From Sporosarcina sp. D27 (GTDB lineage Bacteria > Bacillota > Bacilli > Bacillales_A > Planococcaceae), in contig NZ_AZUC01000063.1 in assembly GCF_000586555.1 (NCBI RefSeq), positions 153,248 to 217,247 on the forward strand: 64,000 bases of DNA, given 5' to 3'. Positions 51,093 through 60,603 of the stretch are shown piece after piece. Every line of letters starts with the position of its first letter. Position 1 is the stretch's first letter. The notes beneath the pieces were generated by a model. The model saw nothing but the letters and a program-made list of their open reading frames with translations. It was not told the DNA's origin and did no database searches. Made by a program: the position numbers and the translations under genes.

Positions 51093-51358
51093 TTATTCCC
51101 CTGTTTTAGCGAACAGTTCAATCCTTGTGTCTATTTCATCTCGTACAAGCCGGAAGACTGCCCACTTCTCTTCATCTGTTCCTTCTGCTTTTGCAGGATC
51201 ATCAAACCCCAATGCTCACGTTGTAACTGAGGTGATGTCATTGGGCATTTGTCAGCAGAATCCCCACAAAGAGTGACGATAAAATCTACACTATTTAAGA
51301 GCTGTGGATCAATAATATCCGAAGATTGACTTGAAATGTCCACTCTTTCTTTTTTCAT
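51093..51358 (-). pseudogene. arsC: arsenate reductase ArsC, N-truncated and frameshifted
   Basis: Remnant of a thioredoxin-coupled arsenate reductase. The first half is gone: the catalytic Cys/P-loop region before residue ~57 is missing, and the frame starts directly after the arsB stop with MKKERVDISSQSSDIIDPQLL. It keeps VTLCGDSADKCPM with the two later cysteines. After REHWG one base is missing; the lost frame ([25 protein letters not shown]) resumes in -1 and ends at 51093. It cannot work as a reductase. Confidence 0.88.
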
Positions 51359-51359
51359 A

Positions 51360-52655
51360 TTAGACTACCAATAGCCACAAATAGAGACCCATTAATGTAA
51401 CAAATAGAGTAGGGATTGTTAAAATGATACCGATTTTGAAATAAGTTCCCCAACTAATTTTAATACCTTTTTGTGAAAGGACATACAACCATAAAAGAGT
51501 TGCGAGTGATCCGATTGGTGTGATTTTCGGACCAAGGTCAGCTCCAATCACATTCGCGTAAATTAAAGCTTCTCGTATTGGACCAGAAGTCGTTGTTTCC
51601 GCAATCGCCAAAGCATCGATCAAGACAGTGGGCAAATTATTCATGATGGAGGAAAGGAATGCTGCTATAAACCCCATAGACATCGTTGCGGTAAATAAGC
51701 CTTGGTCGGCAGCCCATTGAATCACATCCGCCAATACACTCGTCAAGCCAGCATTTTTCAAGCCGTACACAACGACATACATGCCTATAGAGAAGAATAC
51801 AATCGCCCAGGGTGCCCCTTTCAACACTTGTTTCGTCTGAACCGCTGAACTCTTTTTTGCCATGTACAAGAAGAAAAGGGCTACGATTCCTGCAACAAAT
51901 GAGACAGGGACCCCGATAAATTCACTTGTGAAGTAACCGATTAGTAAAATGCTAAGAACCACCCAAGATAGTCGAAACATCTTGTGATCTTTTATCGCTT
52001 CACTCGGTGTTTTTAGTGCAGAAACTTCATAGTCGCCTGGAATACTTTTACTGAAGAATAGATACAACACTATAATGCTCGCTACTAAAGCAAACAGATT
52101 CGGAACGATCATCTTAGATGCATACTCTACAAATCCGATATCAAAAAAGTCAGCGGACACGATATTAACCAAGTTACTCACAACAAACGGCAAAGAGGTC
52201 GTATCTGCTATGAATCCACTAGCGATTATAAACGGAAATATCATTTTCTCACTGAAATTCAAGTTCCGGACCATCGCTAGAACAATCGGTGTCAGTATTA
52301 ATGCAGCGCCATCATTTGCAAATAATGCCGCTACGATAGCACCTAGAATACTAACGTAAACAAACATACGGACTCCGCTTCCTTTAGCGAATCGTGCCAT
52401 ATGAAGAGCAGACCATTCGAAGAAACCGATCTCATCCAATATTAAAGAAATTATGATAATAGCAATAAAAGCAAGCGTTGCATTCCATACAATACCCGTC
52501 ACATCGGCAACATCTCCAAAATCGACTACACCCAGGAGTAAAGCGATCAGAGCACCAATACAGGCAGACCAACCAATAGACAAATTTTTCGGCTGCCAAA
52601 TTACAAATATGAGTGTCACAGCAAATATCAATGATGCGGTAAAAACTGAAAACAA
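51360..52655 (-). CDS. arsB: arsenite efflux transporter ArsB
   Basis: A 431-residue, about 11-12-helix arsenite/antimonite exporter. It is close to plasmid and chromosomal ArsB of staphylococci and bacilli: [56 protein letters not shown] and [20 protein letters not shown] 52655 is chosen because AGGAGG lies 8 nt before it. It follows arsR by 13 bp and is the working arm of the module. Confidence 0.96.
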   Translation of the reverse strand: MFSVFTASLIFAVTLIFVIWQPKNLSIGWSACIGALIALLLGVVDFGDVADVTGIVWNATLAFIAIIIISLILDEIGFFEWSALHMARFAKGSGVRMFVYVSILGAIVAALFANDGAALILTPIVLAMVRNLNFSEKMIFPFIIASGFIADTTSLPFVVSNLVNIVSADFFDIGFVEYASKMIVPNLFALVASIIVLYLFFSKSIPGDYEVSALKTPSEAIKDHKMFRLSWVVLSILLIGYFTSEFIGVPVSFVAGIVALFFLYMAKKSSAVQTKQVLKGAPWAIVFFSIGMYVVVYGLKNAGLTSVLADVIQWAADQGLFTATMSMGFIAAFLSSIMNNLPTVLIDALAIAETTTSGPIREALIYANVIGADLGPKITPIGSLATLLWLYVLSQKGIKISWGTYFKIGIILTIPTLFVTLMGLYLWLLVV

Positions 52656-52668
52656 TGTACTTTCCTCC

Positions 52669-53016
52669 TTAATTGCAAGAAATACGCAATCCTTGCGCTT
52701 CCAAGTCAACAACCAATCCATTTTGTTCAGGTAGATGATTCAAGATACTTTGAACAAAAGGATAGTCTTCGTGCTCGTTGTTTATCGAGTAAAAGATCCA
52801 TTGTCCTCTACGTTCTTCTTTCACCAATCCAACATCTCTTAGTTTCCTTAGGTGCTGGCTGATAGCAGGTTGACTCATCTTAAAGATTTCAACAAATTCA
52901 CACACGCAACAATCATGTGTTTGGAGCAGCTTCATCATTGTTAAACGAGTTTTGTCTCCAAGCAACTTTAAAATTTGTGATGCTTTATGCAATTCTACTA
53001 CCTCTGATTCGTTCAC
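52669..53016 (-). CDS. arsR: arsenic-responsive repressor ArsR
   Basis: A 115-residue ArsR/SmtB winged-helix repressor. The arsenite site [13 protein letters not shown] (Cys 36, 37, 39) corresponds to the ELCVCDL motif, and the recognition helix is [19 protein letters not shown]. Start is GTG after GGAGGG. It binds the 22-bp site in its own promoter and, by sequence identity, the copy before arsO. Confidence 0.96.
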   Translation of the reverse strand: MNESEVVELHKASQILKLLGDKTRLTMMKLLQTHDCCVCEFVEIFKMSQPAISQHLRKLRDVGLVKEERRGQWIFYSINNEHEDYPFVQSILNHLPEQNGLVVDLEAQGLRISCN

Positions 53017-53044
53017 CTATCATCCCTCCATGTCTTTTCTACAC

Positions 53045-53066
53045 TATATAATCATATGCTTATATA
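53045..53066. promoter_or_regulatory. ArsR operator in the arsR promoter
   Basis: Palindrome-rich TATATAAGC / TATG / TTATATA arrangement (minus reading), starting about 30 bp before the arsR start, with TTGCTT beyond it as a -35 candidate and TATATA as a -10. Confidence 0.7.
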
Positions 53067-53169
53067 AGCAAGTGTATGGTTTTAAAACCACAAAAAAGGA
53101 CCGCTACATGGCAGCCCTGAATAATCCAATATCTGTAACTTTAGAATGTCTTCTGGACTGTGAAGCGAC

Positions 53170-53207
53170 AGAAAAGCAGCTGCCCTATGGACAGCTGCCT
53201 TTTCGTA
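53170..53207 (-). terminator. katE terminator
   Basis: AAAAGGCAGCTGTCC / GGCAGCTGCTTTTC stem on the minus strand, directly 3' of katE. Confidence 0.82.
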
Positions 53208-53209
53208 TT

Positions 53210-55282
53210 TTATCGATCCCAGTGACGATGCTCAGCCACTGCATTCACAAACAGTTGTGCAAAATTATCATTCTTAGACGAGATAACCCCCGCTGTCATT
53301 TCTACGCTGGAATTGTCTACAAATTCTTGACCTTTTGAAAGAATCCCAATCGGTTTAAAATGCTTATACGTTTCGTTCAGGAAGTCGATCGTATCCATTT
53401 TAAACTTTTGAGGATTTTCAGCATCTCCACCTGCAACAACGATTGCGTCATACAGAACAGCATGCATGGTCAAGAACGTCTCGTCCACCTCTGCTTCTAA
53501 TCCATTTACGCCAGTTACCATACCATATTTTTCGCCAATCAAATCAACATTCATGCCTGCATTTAAACAAGCTTCTACAATGGTTTCCACTTCAGAATCA
53601 TCGAATTGGTTGCCAATTAGGACGCCTACTTTACGTGTATTCGGCAACTTCGCTTTGTTCACTTGGCTTAGTGCAGGCGAACTTTTCGTGATCGTGCTCT
53701 CCTCGCCAGCATTTGGCGCATGTACACCTACTGCATGAGCAACAGCAGAAGCCAATCCATTATCTACATGACCAAACATATCCACGACTTGTTGGCGTAT
53801 GTCTTTGTTTTTCACTTTTCCTACTTCAAAACTAAACGCATCGATAATATGCTTTTTCTCCACAATAGACATACTGTTCCAGAACAATTTCGCTTGAGAG
53901 AAATGATCTTTGAACGAATCACTACGGGCTGCAATTTTGCGTCCGTCCACTTTTTCCTGATAGTGAACGAAACCTCCCTCTTCTTCCTTAGAGGTCGATG
54001 GTGTATTGTCTGCTAGCGAATTCTTATGATAGGCCACCTGACCGGTATTAATCGTTTGCCGGCCATAACCATCTCGCTGATTATTATGGAAGGGACAAAC
54101 CGGTCGATTGATGGGCAACTCATGGAAATTCGGTCCACCTAAACGAATCAGTTGCGTATCTGTGTACGAGAACAAACGGCCTTGCAACAACGGGTCATTC
54201 GAGAAGTCAATTCCTGGTACTACGTGTCCTGGATGGAAAGCAACTTGCTCCGTTTCCGCAAATACATTATCAACATTCCGATTCAACGTCATTTTCCCGA
54301 TGATTTTGACGGGGACATCTTCTTCTGGCCAGAGTTTGGTAGGATCCAAAATATCGAAATCGAAATCGAATTCCTGTGAGTCCTCAATAAGCTGAACGCC
54401 AAGTTCCCATTCAGCAAAATCACCGTTATCGATAGCTTCCCATAAGTCTCTTCTGTGGAAGTCCGGGTCTTTCCCGCTAATTTTCTGGGCTTCATCCCAA
54501 ACAAGTGAATTTACACCTAGTTTCGGTTTCCAGTGGAACTTGACGAAGTGGGATTTGCCTTCCGCATTCACGAAACGATACGTATGTACACCGAATCCTT
54601 CCATCATGCGCAAACTACGGGGAATCGCTCTGTCTGACATATGCCACATGACCATATGGGCAGACTCTTGGTTATTCGCAACAAAATCCCAAAATGTATC
54701 GTGTGCAGACGCAGCTTGAGGCATCTCATTATGAGGCTCCGGCTTTACAGCATGTATTAAGTCTGGGAATTTAATAGCATCCTGTATAAAGAAAACCGGC
54801 ATGTTGTTTCCAACAAGATCATAGTTTCCTACGTCTGTGTAAAACTTCACAGCAAATCCACGAACATCCCGAACCGTTTCTGCAGATCCCCTGCTACCCG
54901 CCACTGTTGAAAAGCGTGTGAAAACAGGTGTTTTCTTTCCTGGAGTTTGTAAGAAATCCGCTTTTGTATACTCACTCATCGATTCGTACAATTCAAATTC
55001 TCCGTGAGCTGCATACCCTCTCGCATGGACAATCCTTTCTGGAATCCGTTCATGGTCAAAATGGGTCATCTTTTCACGGAAATGGAAGTCTTCCATGAGT
55101 GTTGGTCCTCGTTCTCCTGCTTTCAGGGAGTGTTCATCCTCCGACACTTTCAAGCCTTGGTTTGTTGTAAGTGATTTGTTTTTGTCGTCTGTTCGAAAAG
55201 TCTCGAGTTGACGGTGTTTTTTGTTCTGTTCTTCATTTTGTTTTTGCAAGCTTGTCCGCCTCCGTTCAAGAATATCAGTCAC
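53210..55282 (-). CDS. katE: large-subunit catalase (HPII type)
   Basis: A 690-residue monofunctional heme catalase with the C-terminal class-I amidotransferase-like domain typical of clade 2. Catalytic His 86 in [11 protein letters not shown], Asn 159 in [10 protein letters not shown] and the proximal Tyr in [16 protein letters not shown] are intact. The flavodoxin-like tail begins near residue 550 ([18 protein letters not shown]). Start is GTG with a weak site (GGGAA). In B. subtilis katE is SigB-dependent; no such promoter was found by eye. Confidence 0.96.
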   Translation of the reverse strand: MTDILERRRTSLQKQNEEQNKKHRQLETFRTDDKNKSLTTNQGLKVSEDEHSLKAGERGPTLMEDFHFREKMTHFDHERIPERIVHARGYAAHGEFELYESMSEYTKADFLQTPGKKTPVFTRFSTVAGSRGSAETVRDVRGFAVKFYTDVGNYDLVGNNMPVFFIQDAIKFPDLIHAVKPEPHNEMPQAASAHDTFWDFVANNQESAHMVMWHMSDRAIPRSLRMMEGFGVHTYRFVNAEGKSHFVKFHWKPKLGVNSLVWDEAQKISGKDPDFHRRDLWEAIDNGDFAEWELGVQLIEDSQEFDFDFDILDPTKLWPEEDVPVKIIGKMTLNRNVDNVFAETEQVAFHPGHVVPGIDFSNDPLLQGRLFSYTDTQLIRLGGPNFHELPINRPVCPFHNNQRDGYGRQTINTGQVAYHKNSLADNTPSTSKEEEGGFVHYQEKVDGRKIAARSDSFKDHFSQAKLFWNSMSIVEKKHIIDAFSFEVGKVKNKDIRQQVVDMFGHVDNGLASAVAHAVGVHAPNAGEESTITKSSPALSQVNKAKLPNTRKVGVLIGNQFDDSEVETIVEACLNAGMNVDLIGEKYGMVTGVNGLEAEVDETFLTMHAVLYDAIVVAGGDAENPQKFKMDTIDFLNETYKHFKPIGILSKGQEFVDNSSVEMTAGVISSKNDNFAQLFVNAVAEHRHWDR

Positions 55283-55320
55283 AAGTCTATTCCCGAACGG
55301 TGGTTTCCTAAACTGTTACT

Positions 55321-55680
55321 CTAGAAAAAAGTACCACCAATATATCCCACATAGACAAATGCAATTCCTAAAATGATAGAACCCATCAGATAACCCATTG
55401 ACTTTCCAAATTCTCGAAAACGCGCCATAGCTAATATTTCTTTCACCCAAGTGGAAAATGTCGTCAATGCCCCTGCTACGCCAGTTGCGAGAAAAAACGT
55501 TAATGATGGAGAAAGTTGCAGCCCAACTACAAGCCCGATGAGGAGGCAACCAAGCAAATTGACTAGAAGTGTCCCATATGGAATAAGTGAATTTATATTC
55601 AATTTTTTTGATACAAAATAGCGAATGATTGCACCTATGAATCCCCCTGCCGCAACAGCTACTAAATCTACCCACGTCAT
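55321..55680 (-). CDS. crcB: fluoride channel subunit FluC (CrcB), second gene
   Basis: A 119-residue, four-helix protein of the Fluc/CrcB family. Conserved polar residues in YGTLLVNLLGCLLIG and the GALTTFSTWVKE break-helix are present. It overlaps the other crcB gene by 4 nt (ATGA); paired genes of this sort encode heterodimeric fluoride export channels. Membrane location. No fluoride riboswitch was found because the operon starts inside the helicase gene's transcript. Confidence 0.94.
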   Translation of the reverse strand: MTWVDLVAVAAGGFIGAIIRYFVSKKLNINSLIPYGTLLVNLLGCLLIGLVVGLQLSPSLTFFLATGVAGALTTFSTWVKEILAMARFREFGKSMGYLMGSIILGIAFVYVGYIGGTFF

Positions 55681-56051
55681 CCTTGCTGTCTCCTTCCGCC
55701 AAGTTGAATTCCGAGTGCACCCGCGAACAATCCGAATAGTAGACTACAAGCCACATATAACAATGCGATTTCAACGTGAGATTGCATCAACGTCAACGTC
55801 TCATAACTAAAAGCCGAGAATGTTGTAAACGAACCTAAAAAACCGACTGTGATGGCATCATATGTCGTTTTGTTCACCAACGTCCAATGCAGTGTTTTTT
55901 CAACTAGAAAACAAAGAATGAAAGTCCCAACAATGTTCGCAACAAACGTTCCTACAGGAAATCCATTTGTCGTTGGAACGAGCATTCCGATGAGAGTCCG
56001 TGCTAACGCTCCTATTGCGCCAGCTGCTCCGATTGCTAGTATCGTTCTCAT
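55677..56051 (-). CDS. crcB: fluoride channel subunit FluC (CrcB), first gene
   Basis: A 124-residue CrcB partner with GTFVANIVGTFILCF and GFLGSFTTFSAFSYETL. Its ATG overlaps the stop of the helicase gene by 4 nt and its stop overlaps the next crcB, so three genes share one coupled transcript. Confidence 0.94.
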   Translation of the reverse strand: MRTILAIGAAGAIGALARTLIGMLVPTTNGFPVGTFVANIVGTFILCFLVEKTLHWTLVNKTTYDAITVGFLGSFTTFSAFSYETLTLMQSHVEIALLYVACSLLFGLFAGALGIQLGGRRQQG

Positions 56052-58195
56052 AGGTCAGCCGTCTCTAACATTCGCTTTTCCAGTACGGGTTGTAGTGCTA
56101 ATCGCTTCGTTGCTGTAGCAAACCTAATTTCGATGGACTCCGCACTTACTTCTATGATTTCCCCTTTACCAAAAACTCGGTGTTTGACAAGTGTACCCGA
56201 TTCTAACAGCTTGAGATCTCCAATTCCATTCGGATTAACCGCAACAGATTTTGGTGCTGACTTCGCCAAGCTACTCGTTTGTTTCGTGGAATCAGTGCGT
56301 TTCGGCAACAAAATCCCTCGAACTTCATTCACAAACTTCGAGTCTTCTTTCGACTTCCCGTCTTCCGAAGAGTAAGACAACATTTCTAGGCGTTCTTTCG
56401 CTCGGGTCATGCCCACATAAAATAAGCGCCGTGCTTCTTCTAGCAATTGTGTATCTGTTAGGTCTTCCTCCGACGGTATGGTGCCTTTAACAAGGTCAAT
56501 CATAAACACTCGTTTAAACTCCAACCCTTTGGCACTATGGAAAGTCGATAGCGTCACTGCTTGTCCAACAGGTTCTTTTTTTGCTTCCTGTACGGCTTCT
56601 TCAAGCGTTTTCAGCTGTTCTGCAAACTCGACCATCGTCCTCGTCTGTTCTGCAATTCCTTCTAACGTATCTAATATCCCTTTTAAACTGTCCGCACGGT
56701 ATCCAAACTTCGTCGACATACTCACTAGGCTTTCTTCGTAGCTGAGTTCGTAGCGGATCATGCGAATGATTTGTGCAGGTCTCATATCCGGTATCTTTTT
56801 GTACACATCTTTATATGCATCGAGTTTCCTCACCTGGCTGTCTTTTAAAACCGCCATCTCTTGAAATGCTTCGAACACATTCCCCTCGATTGTACTTCGT
56901 TCAAACTGCTGTAACGTCGACTTCGATACAAATAACTGCATTTTCCCAGCGATCTTTGCAAAAATATCTTTTCGTTCCAGGTTAAAACTAAGCCGCATGA
57001 AGTTGAGAATATCTTGTACAACCCAATGGGAGAAAAACTTATCGTCCGCATCTTTCATATAAAACGGGATGCCTCGACGGTGGAGTTCATTAACAAATGG
57101 AGTAGAGGACGCGTTATTTCGGAACAGGATTGCCACTTCACTTAACTCCTCCTCTGCAAGGAGTTCATACGTGACATATTCCAGTTGTTGCTTCGGATTA
57201 TTCAAACGTCGTAGCTGAATTGCTCCTCTTGAACCGTTTTCCGTATGCATCTTTTTATCCCAACGCTTTTTATTGCGTTTGATGAATGCAGCGGATGTTG
57301 TCACGACTTCAGAAGAAGATCGATAGTTTTGTTCCATATATAAAAGCTTAGCTTCCGGATACACGAGCTTGAAGTCCATTAAATAATCAGGATCCGCGCC
57401 TCTCCATGCATAGATCGATTGGTCATCATCAGCAACAACGCACAGATTCCCATGCATTGCTGTCAGGTGTTCCACAATTTTATGCTGGACGAGTGAGGTA
57501 TCCTGACTCTCATCGGTAAGGATATAGTCATATTTCGATTGAAATTCTGCACCGAGATTTTCATCCATACGCATAGCTTGTTCAGCTGTTAATAAAAGAT
57601 CATCGAAGTCGAGCAATGTGGTTTCGACAGACGCATTCTTTACCGTTTCATATTGACGTGCTATTTTCGCTGCTTGCTCAAATGGCTCATCCTTTTCCGT
57701 CCACTTTTCTGTAGGGACCATTTGGTTCTTCATTAAACTAATATAGGTTGATAAAGAGTTCAGCTGATCTTCTGTCCCATTTTCCTTCAGCACAAAACGG
57801 CATGCCGCTTTCAAAGCATTTTGTTTAGGATACCCTTCCAGCAGTGTGAATTGTCGCCCTTGCTTTGCTAGCCACTTTTTAGAAATCGTAAATGCTAAAC
57901 TGTGGATTGTGGAAAAGTCTGCAGCAGGTAATTCCGGAAACAATGCGGAGAACCGTTTCAGCATATCCCTCGCAGATGCTTTGCTGAACGTGATTGCTTT
58001 TATACGCTTTGGTTTAACCCCAAGTTCTTCTATTAAGTAGCCGATGCGCATAATGATGGTCGTCGTTTTTCCGGAGCCTGGACAAGCCAGAAGAAGTAGC
58101 GGCCCTTCCGTTGTCAGAACCGCTTGTTTTTGCACATCGTTCAATTCGATATTCAGTTGTCTTTTTTTCCGTTCAAAAAATTCTTCCATGCACAT
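56048..58195 (-). CDS. yjcD: UvrD/Rep-type ATP-dependent helicase (YjcD)
   Basis: A 715-residue superfamily 1A DNA helicase. Walker A ACPGSGKTT near residue 37, Walker B region LTDESQDTSLVQ, motif III DDDQSIYAWRGAD, motif V TFHSAKGLEF and motif VI RRLFYVGMTRAKE are all intact. It resembles B. subtilis YjcD, shorter than PcrA and with a small C-terminal barrel (VFGKGEIIEVSAESIEIRF). Probable role is unwinding during repair or clearing conflicts. ATG 58195 follows GGGAG. Confidence 0.92.
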   Translation of the reverse strand: MCMEEFFERKKRQLNIELNDVQKQAVLTTEGPLLLLACPGSGKTTTIIMRIGYLIEELGVKPKRIKAITFSKASARDMLKRFSALFPELPAADFSTIHSLAFTISKKWLAKQGRQFTLLEGYPKQNALKAACRFVLKENGTEDQLNSLSTYISLMKNQMVPTEKWTEKDEPFEQAAKIARQYETVKNASVETTLLDFDDLLLTAEQAMRMDENLGAEFQSKYDYILTDESQDTSLVQHKIVEHLTAMHGNLCVVADDDQSIYAWRGADPDYLMDFKLVYPEAKLLYMEQNYRSSSEVVTTSAAFIKRNKKRWDKKMHTENGSRGAIQLRRLNNPKQQLEYVTYELLAEEELSEVAILFRNNASSTPFVNELHRRGIPFYMKDADDKFFSHWVVQDILNFMRLSFNLERKDIFAKIAGKMQLFVSKSTLQQFERSTIEGNVFEAFQEMAVLKDSQVRKLDAYKDVYKKIPDMRPAQIIRMIRYELSYEESLVSMSTKFGYRADSLKGILDTLEGIAEQTRTMVEFAEQLKTLEEAVQEAKKEPVGQAVTLSTFHSAKGLEFKRVFMIDLVKGTIPSEEDLTDTQLLEEARRLFYVGMTRAKERLEMLSYSSEDGKSKEDSKFVNEVRGILLPKRTDSTKQTSSLAKSAPKSVAVNPNGIGDLKLLESGTLVKHRVFGKGEIIEVSAESIEIRFATATKRLALQPVLEKRMLETADL

Positions 58196-58267
58196 CAGAT
58201 CTCCCTTAATAATACGTTCCTTTAAATTTATCACAAAACGTGATTCATGAAGACTAGAACGAAGTAA

Positions 58268-58299
58268 AAAAACCTCCGCATAATTCTGCAGAGGTTTAG
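58268..58299 (-). terminator. intrinsic terminator of the 58319 gene
   Basis: AAACCTCTGCA / TGCGGAGGTTTTTT stem and T run on the minus strand. Confidence 0.78.
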
Positions 58300-58318
58300 T
58301 AGATACTTAGTAGTAAAG

Positions 58319-58498
58319 TTAAAAGCCACCTGTTTCCAGACGATCGTTTTGCAAATCGACCTTCTTTTTAGCACTTCCTGTGTAAGCAGTCGACGCGACT
58401 TCGTCGGTTCGTAGCTGACCGTCTGTGTATTCCGTTCCAGCCATGCTACCTGTCTGTTGTTTTGCTCGACTCTCTTTGCCTGTTTGCTTTTCAGTCAA
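58319..58498 (-). CDS. small hydrophilic hypothetical protein (59 aa)
   Basis: Not recognised. A Thr/Gln/Lys-rich, probably disordered protein ending LQNDRLETGGF. The longer ORF from 58549 has no ribosome site, while TTG 58498 lies 8 nt after AGGAG. Small stress- or spore-type protein is a guess only. Confidence 0.65.
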   Translation of the reverse strand: MTEKQTGKESRAKQQTGSMAGTEYTDGQLRTDEVASTAYTGSAKKKVDLQNDRLETGGF

Positions 58499-58590
58499 TG
58501 CCGCCACTCCTATTCTAAGGTGTCTAACATTAGCATGTCTCAAAAGCATTTGGCTTAGTCAGGTGAAATTTTCCTTTTCAGAATAAGTGA

Positions 58591-59118
58591 TTACTTTGGA
58601 TTCCCAATTTCATTGAATGGATAAAAGCGGAATTTCACTTTACCAACTACAGATTCTTCATCTATACTACCGAAGATTCGGCTATCCATACTATTTACTC
58701 GATTATCTCCCATCACAAACAATTGACCTTCAGGGACGTTTACCTCGAAGTCCTGTGTCAGCTTCTGCCCTTCTGGAAGTGCTGCTTTGTTTGAATCCAA
58801 GTAAGGTTCTTTATACTGTTTCCCATTAATCGAAAGCACATCATTTTCCATTTTCACCGTATCACCTGGCAACCCGATTACCCGCTTAATGAAGTCCTCT
58901 TCGGCATTTGGCGCATGGAATACGATCTTATCAAAGTGCTCAAGTGATGATATTTTTGAAATGACCACCCGATTATGATCGTGATACGTCGGCTCCATCG
59001 ATTCTCCTGAAACAATGACCGGCGTAAATAAGAATTGTCTTACGATGAATGCTACAAGTACTGCGACAATCAGGGACTTCCCCCATGACCAAAATTCTTT
59101 CTTTGACTCTGCTTCCAT
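58591..59118 (-). CDS. sipT: type I signal peptidase
   Basis: A 175-residue, single-pass membrane serine peptidase that removes signal peptides. One N-terminal helix (about residues 13-33), catalytic Ser in VSGESMEPTYHDHNRV and Lys in EDFIKRVIGLPGD, and the GDNRVNSMDSR block are intact. It has the length of Bacillus SipS/SipT. The symbol is by similarity of type only. ATG 59118 follows GGAGG, overlapping the end of the hydrolase gene upstream. Confidence 0.93.
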   Translation of the reverse strand: MEAESKKEFWSWGKSLIVAVLVAFIVRQFLFTPVIVSGESMEPTYHDHNRVVISKISSLEHFDKIVFHAPNAEEDFIKRVIGLPGDTVKMENDVLSINGKQYKEPYLDSNKAALPEGQKLTQDFEVNVPEGQLFVMGDNRVNSMDSRIFGSIDEESVVGKVKFRFYPFNEIGNPK

Positions 59119-59135
59119 AGTTGAACCTCCGTTTA

Positions 59136-59930
59136 TCAATTTTCAATCACGTATCCAAGCGACCGTAAAACATTGTCAATGAACGACATTGTATATAATA
59201 AGACCTCTTCACGTTCCGGTTCATGATAGACGTCATGATATAAATGACGCCATTCCTTATACTGGAATTCACTAAGATTTTGTCGTTTCATCCACTTCTT
59301 CGACTCAGCAGTATCTGTCATCCGATCCTCTCCACCAGTGTGTAGGAGCAACGGTACATCTTGTATCGATTTTTCTGTCTGAAGAGTGCCTTTCATGAAC
59401 GACGTGAGTTCTTTGTACCAACCACCCGTCATAACCGATCTCACGTCGGAAGCATGGCGGGTTTTCGGACGCTCTTCAGGGTTTTTTGTGAGCATGTCAT
59501 ATGTGACACCATGATCCAACTTCATGGAAGATGCTAAACGTGTCAGCATCGATGAAAACTTAGGTGGGTGATGAATCAGCGATAGCCAAGGTGAACTGAT
59601 GATAAGCCCTGCGCATTCAATCCGTTTCCTCTGTAGTAAATGTATCATGACTGTTGCGCCTAAACCATGTGCTAAGACAATGACAGGAACACTTTCTTTT
59701 AATCCTGCATCTATCATTTTTTTCACAAAATCCACATACGAATCGAATGTCTCATCGTGTGGTATACCTTTCTCATCAGGACCATGTCCAGGTAAATCAC
59801 CTGTAATTACGTCAAATCCTGAAATTCGTAATCTTTGAATCAGCCATGCATATCGTTGATGGTCTTCGTACGCGTTATGTACAATGACAATGACTGCTTT
59901 TGCTTGTCCGTCTGCTTCCCATTTCCACAT
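59136..59930 (-). CDS. YtpA-like alpha/beta hydrolase lacking the nucleophile Ser
   Basis: A 264-residue protein that aligns over its length with the lysophospholipase-like B. subtilis YtpA: MWKWEADGQAKAVIVIVHNA, VITGDLPGHG, GGEDRMTD (Asp) and LYHDVYHEPERE (His). The nucleophile elbow, normally GHSMG, reads AHGLGAT, so Gly (codon GGT) replaces the serine. Oxyanion region HNA also differs from HGA. It may be inactive or have changed role. It shares a transcript with the signal peptidase. ATG 59930 follows GGAGGG. Confidence 0.85.
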   Translation of the reverse strand: MWKWEADGQAKAVIVIVHNAYEDHQRYAWLIQRLRISGFDVITGDLPGHGPDEKGIPHDETFDSYVDFVKKMIDAGLKESVPVIVLAHGLGATVMIHLLQRKRIECAGLIISSPWLSLIHHPPKFSSMLTRLASSMKLDHGVTYDMLTKNPEERPKTRHASDVRSVMTGGWYKELTSFMKGTLQTEKSIQDVPLLLHTGGEDRMTDTAESKKWMKRQNLSEFQYKEWRHLYHDVYHEPEREEVLLYTMSFIDNVLRSLGYVIEN

Positions 59931-60036
59931 AGCGCTTCCCTCCATTTATTCCAATACTTTAAACTCCTTTTTGTACAAGGTCCTAAAACTTTGATAGGAT
60001 TATTATACATCAATGTACAACAAGGAGGGCATTTTC

Positions 60037-60549
60037 ATGATTGTTCCGTATAAGGATGTTTGGCCAGACATCGATGAAACCGTTTTTGTAGCCGATTTTG
60101 CTGTAATTAGTGGAGATGTCACAATTGGTGCTGATTCTTCTGTTTGGTTCAGTACCGTGATTCGAGGAGACGTTGCACCGACTCGGATTGGTAAACGTGT
60201 CAGCATTCAAGACTTATCTTGTCTACATCAAAGTCCTAACAACCCGTTAGTCATAGAAGATGACGTCACAATCGGTCATAAAGTTACGTTACATAGTTGT
60301 ACGATTAAAAAAGGGGCACTTGTGGGGATGGGTTCAATCATACTCGATGGTGCCGTAGTCGGAGAAGGTGCATTTGTAGGTGCAGGCAGTATCGTTCCTC
60401 CAGGTAAAGTCATTCCACCTGGTATGTTAGCACTCGGTTCCCCTGCAAAAGTAGTTCGTGAAGTAACAGACGAAGACCGGGCAGATATGGAAAGAATCGT
60501 TGAGAGCTACGTAGAAAAAGGTCAGCATTACAAACAACTTCAAAACTAA
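60037..60549 (+). CDS. ytoA: gamma carbonic anhydrase-like protein YtoA
   Basis: A 170-residue left-handed beta-helix protein with hexapeptide repeats (DVTIGADSSVWFSTVIRGDVAPTRIG, SIQDLSCLHQSPNNP, VTIGHKVTLHSCTI). The three His of the metal site are present. YtoA-type proteins are carbonic anhydrase relatives, with activity unconfirmed in many. The ATG at 60037 follows AAGGAGG by 8 nt. Confidence 0.93.
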   Translation: MIVPYKDVWPDIDETVFVADFAVISGDVTIGADSSVWFSTVIRGDVAPTRIGKRVSIQDLSCLHQSPNNPLVIEDDVTIGHKVTLHSCTIKKGALVGMGSIILDGAVVGEGAFVGAGSIVPPGKVIPPGMLALGSPAKVVREVTDEDRADMERIVESYVEKGQHYKQLQN

Positions 60550-60561
60550 GCTGTAAATAAG

Positions 60562-60601
60562 AAAAGCAAGGGCGCTTAAATCGGCTCCCTTGCTTTTTTG
60601 T
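60562..60601. terminator. bidirectional intrinsic terminator
   Basis: AAAAGCAAGGG-GC / GGCTCCCTTGCTTTT stem between ytoA and the convergent metK. Confidence 0.85.
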
Positions 60602-60603
60602 AC

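Noticed and set aside
49478..53016. Mobile element carrying the ars genes
   Set aside because: No transposase, integrase or terminal inverted repeat is present; only duplicated terminators flank the block.
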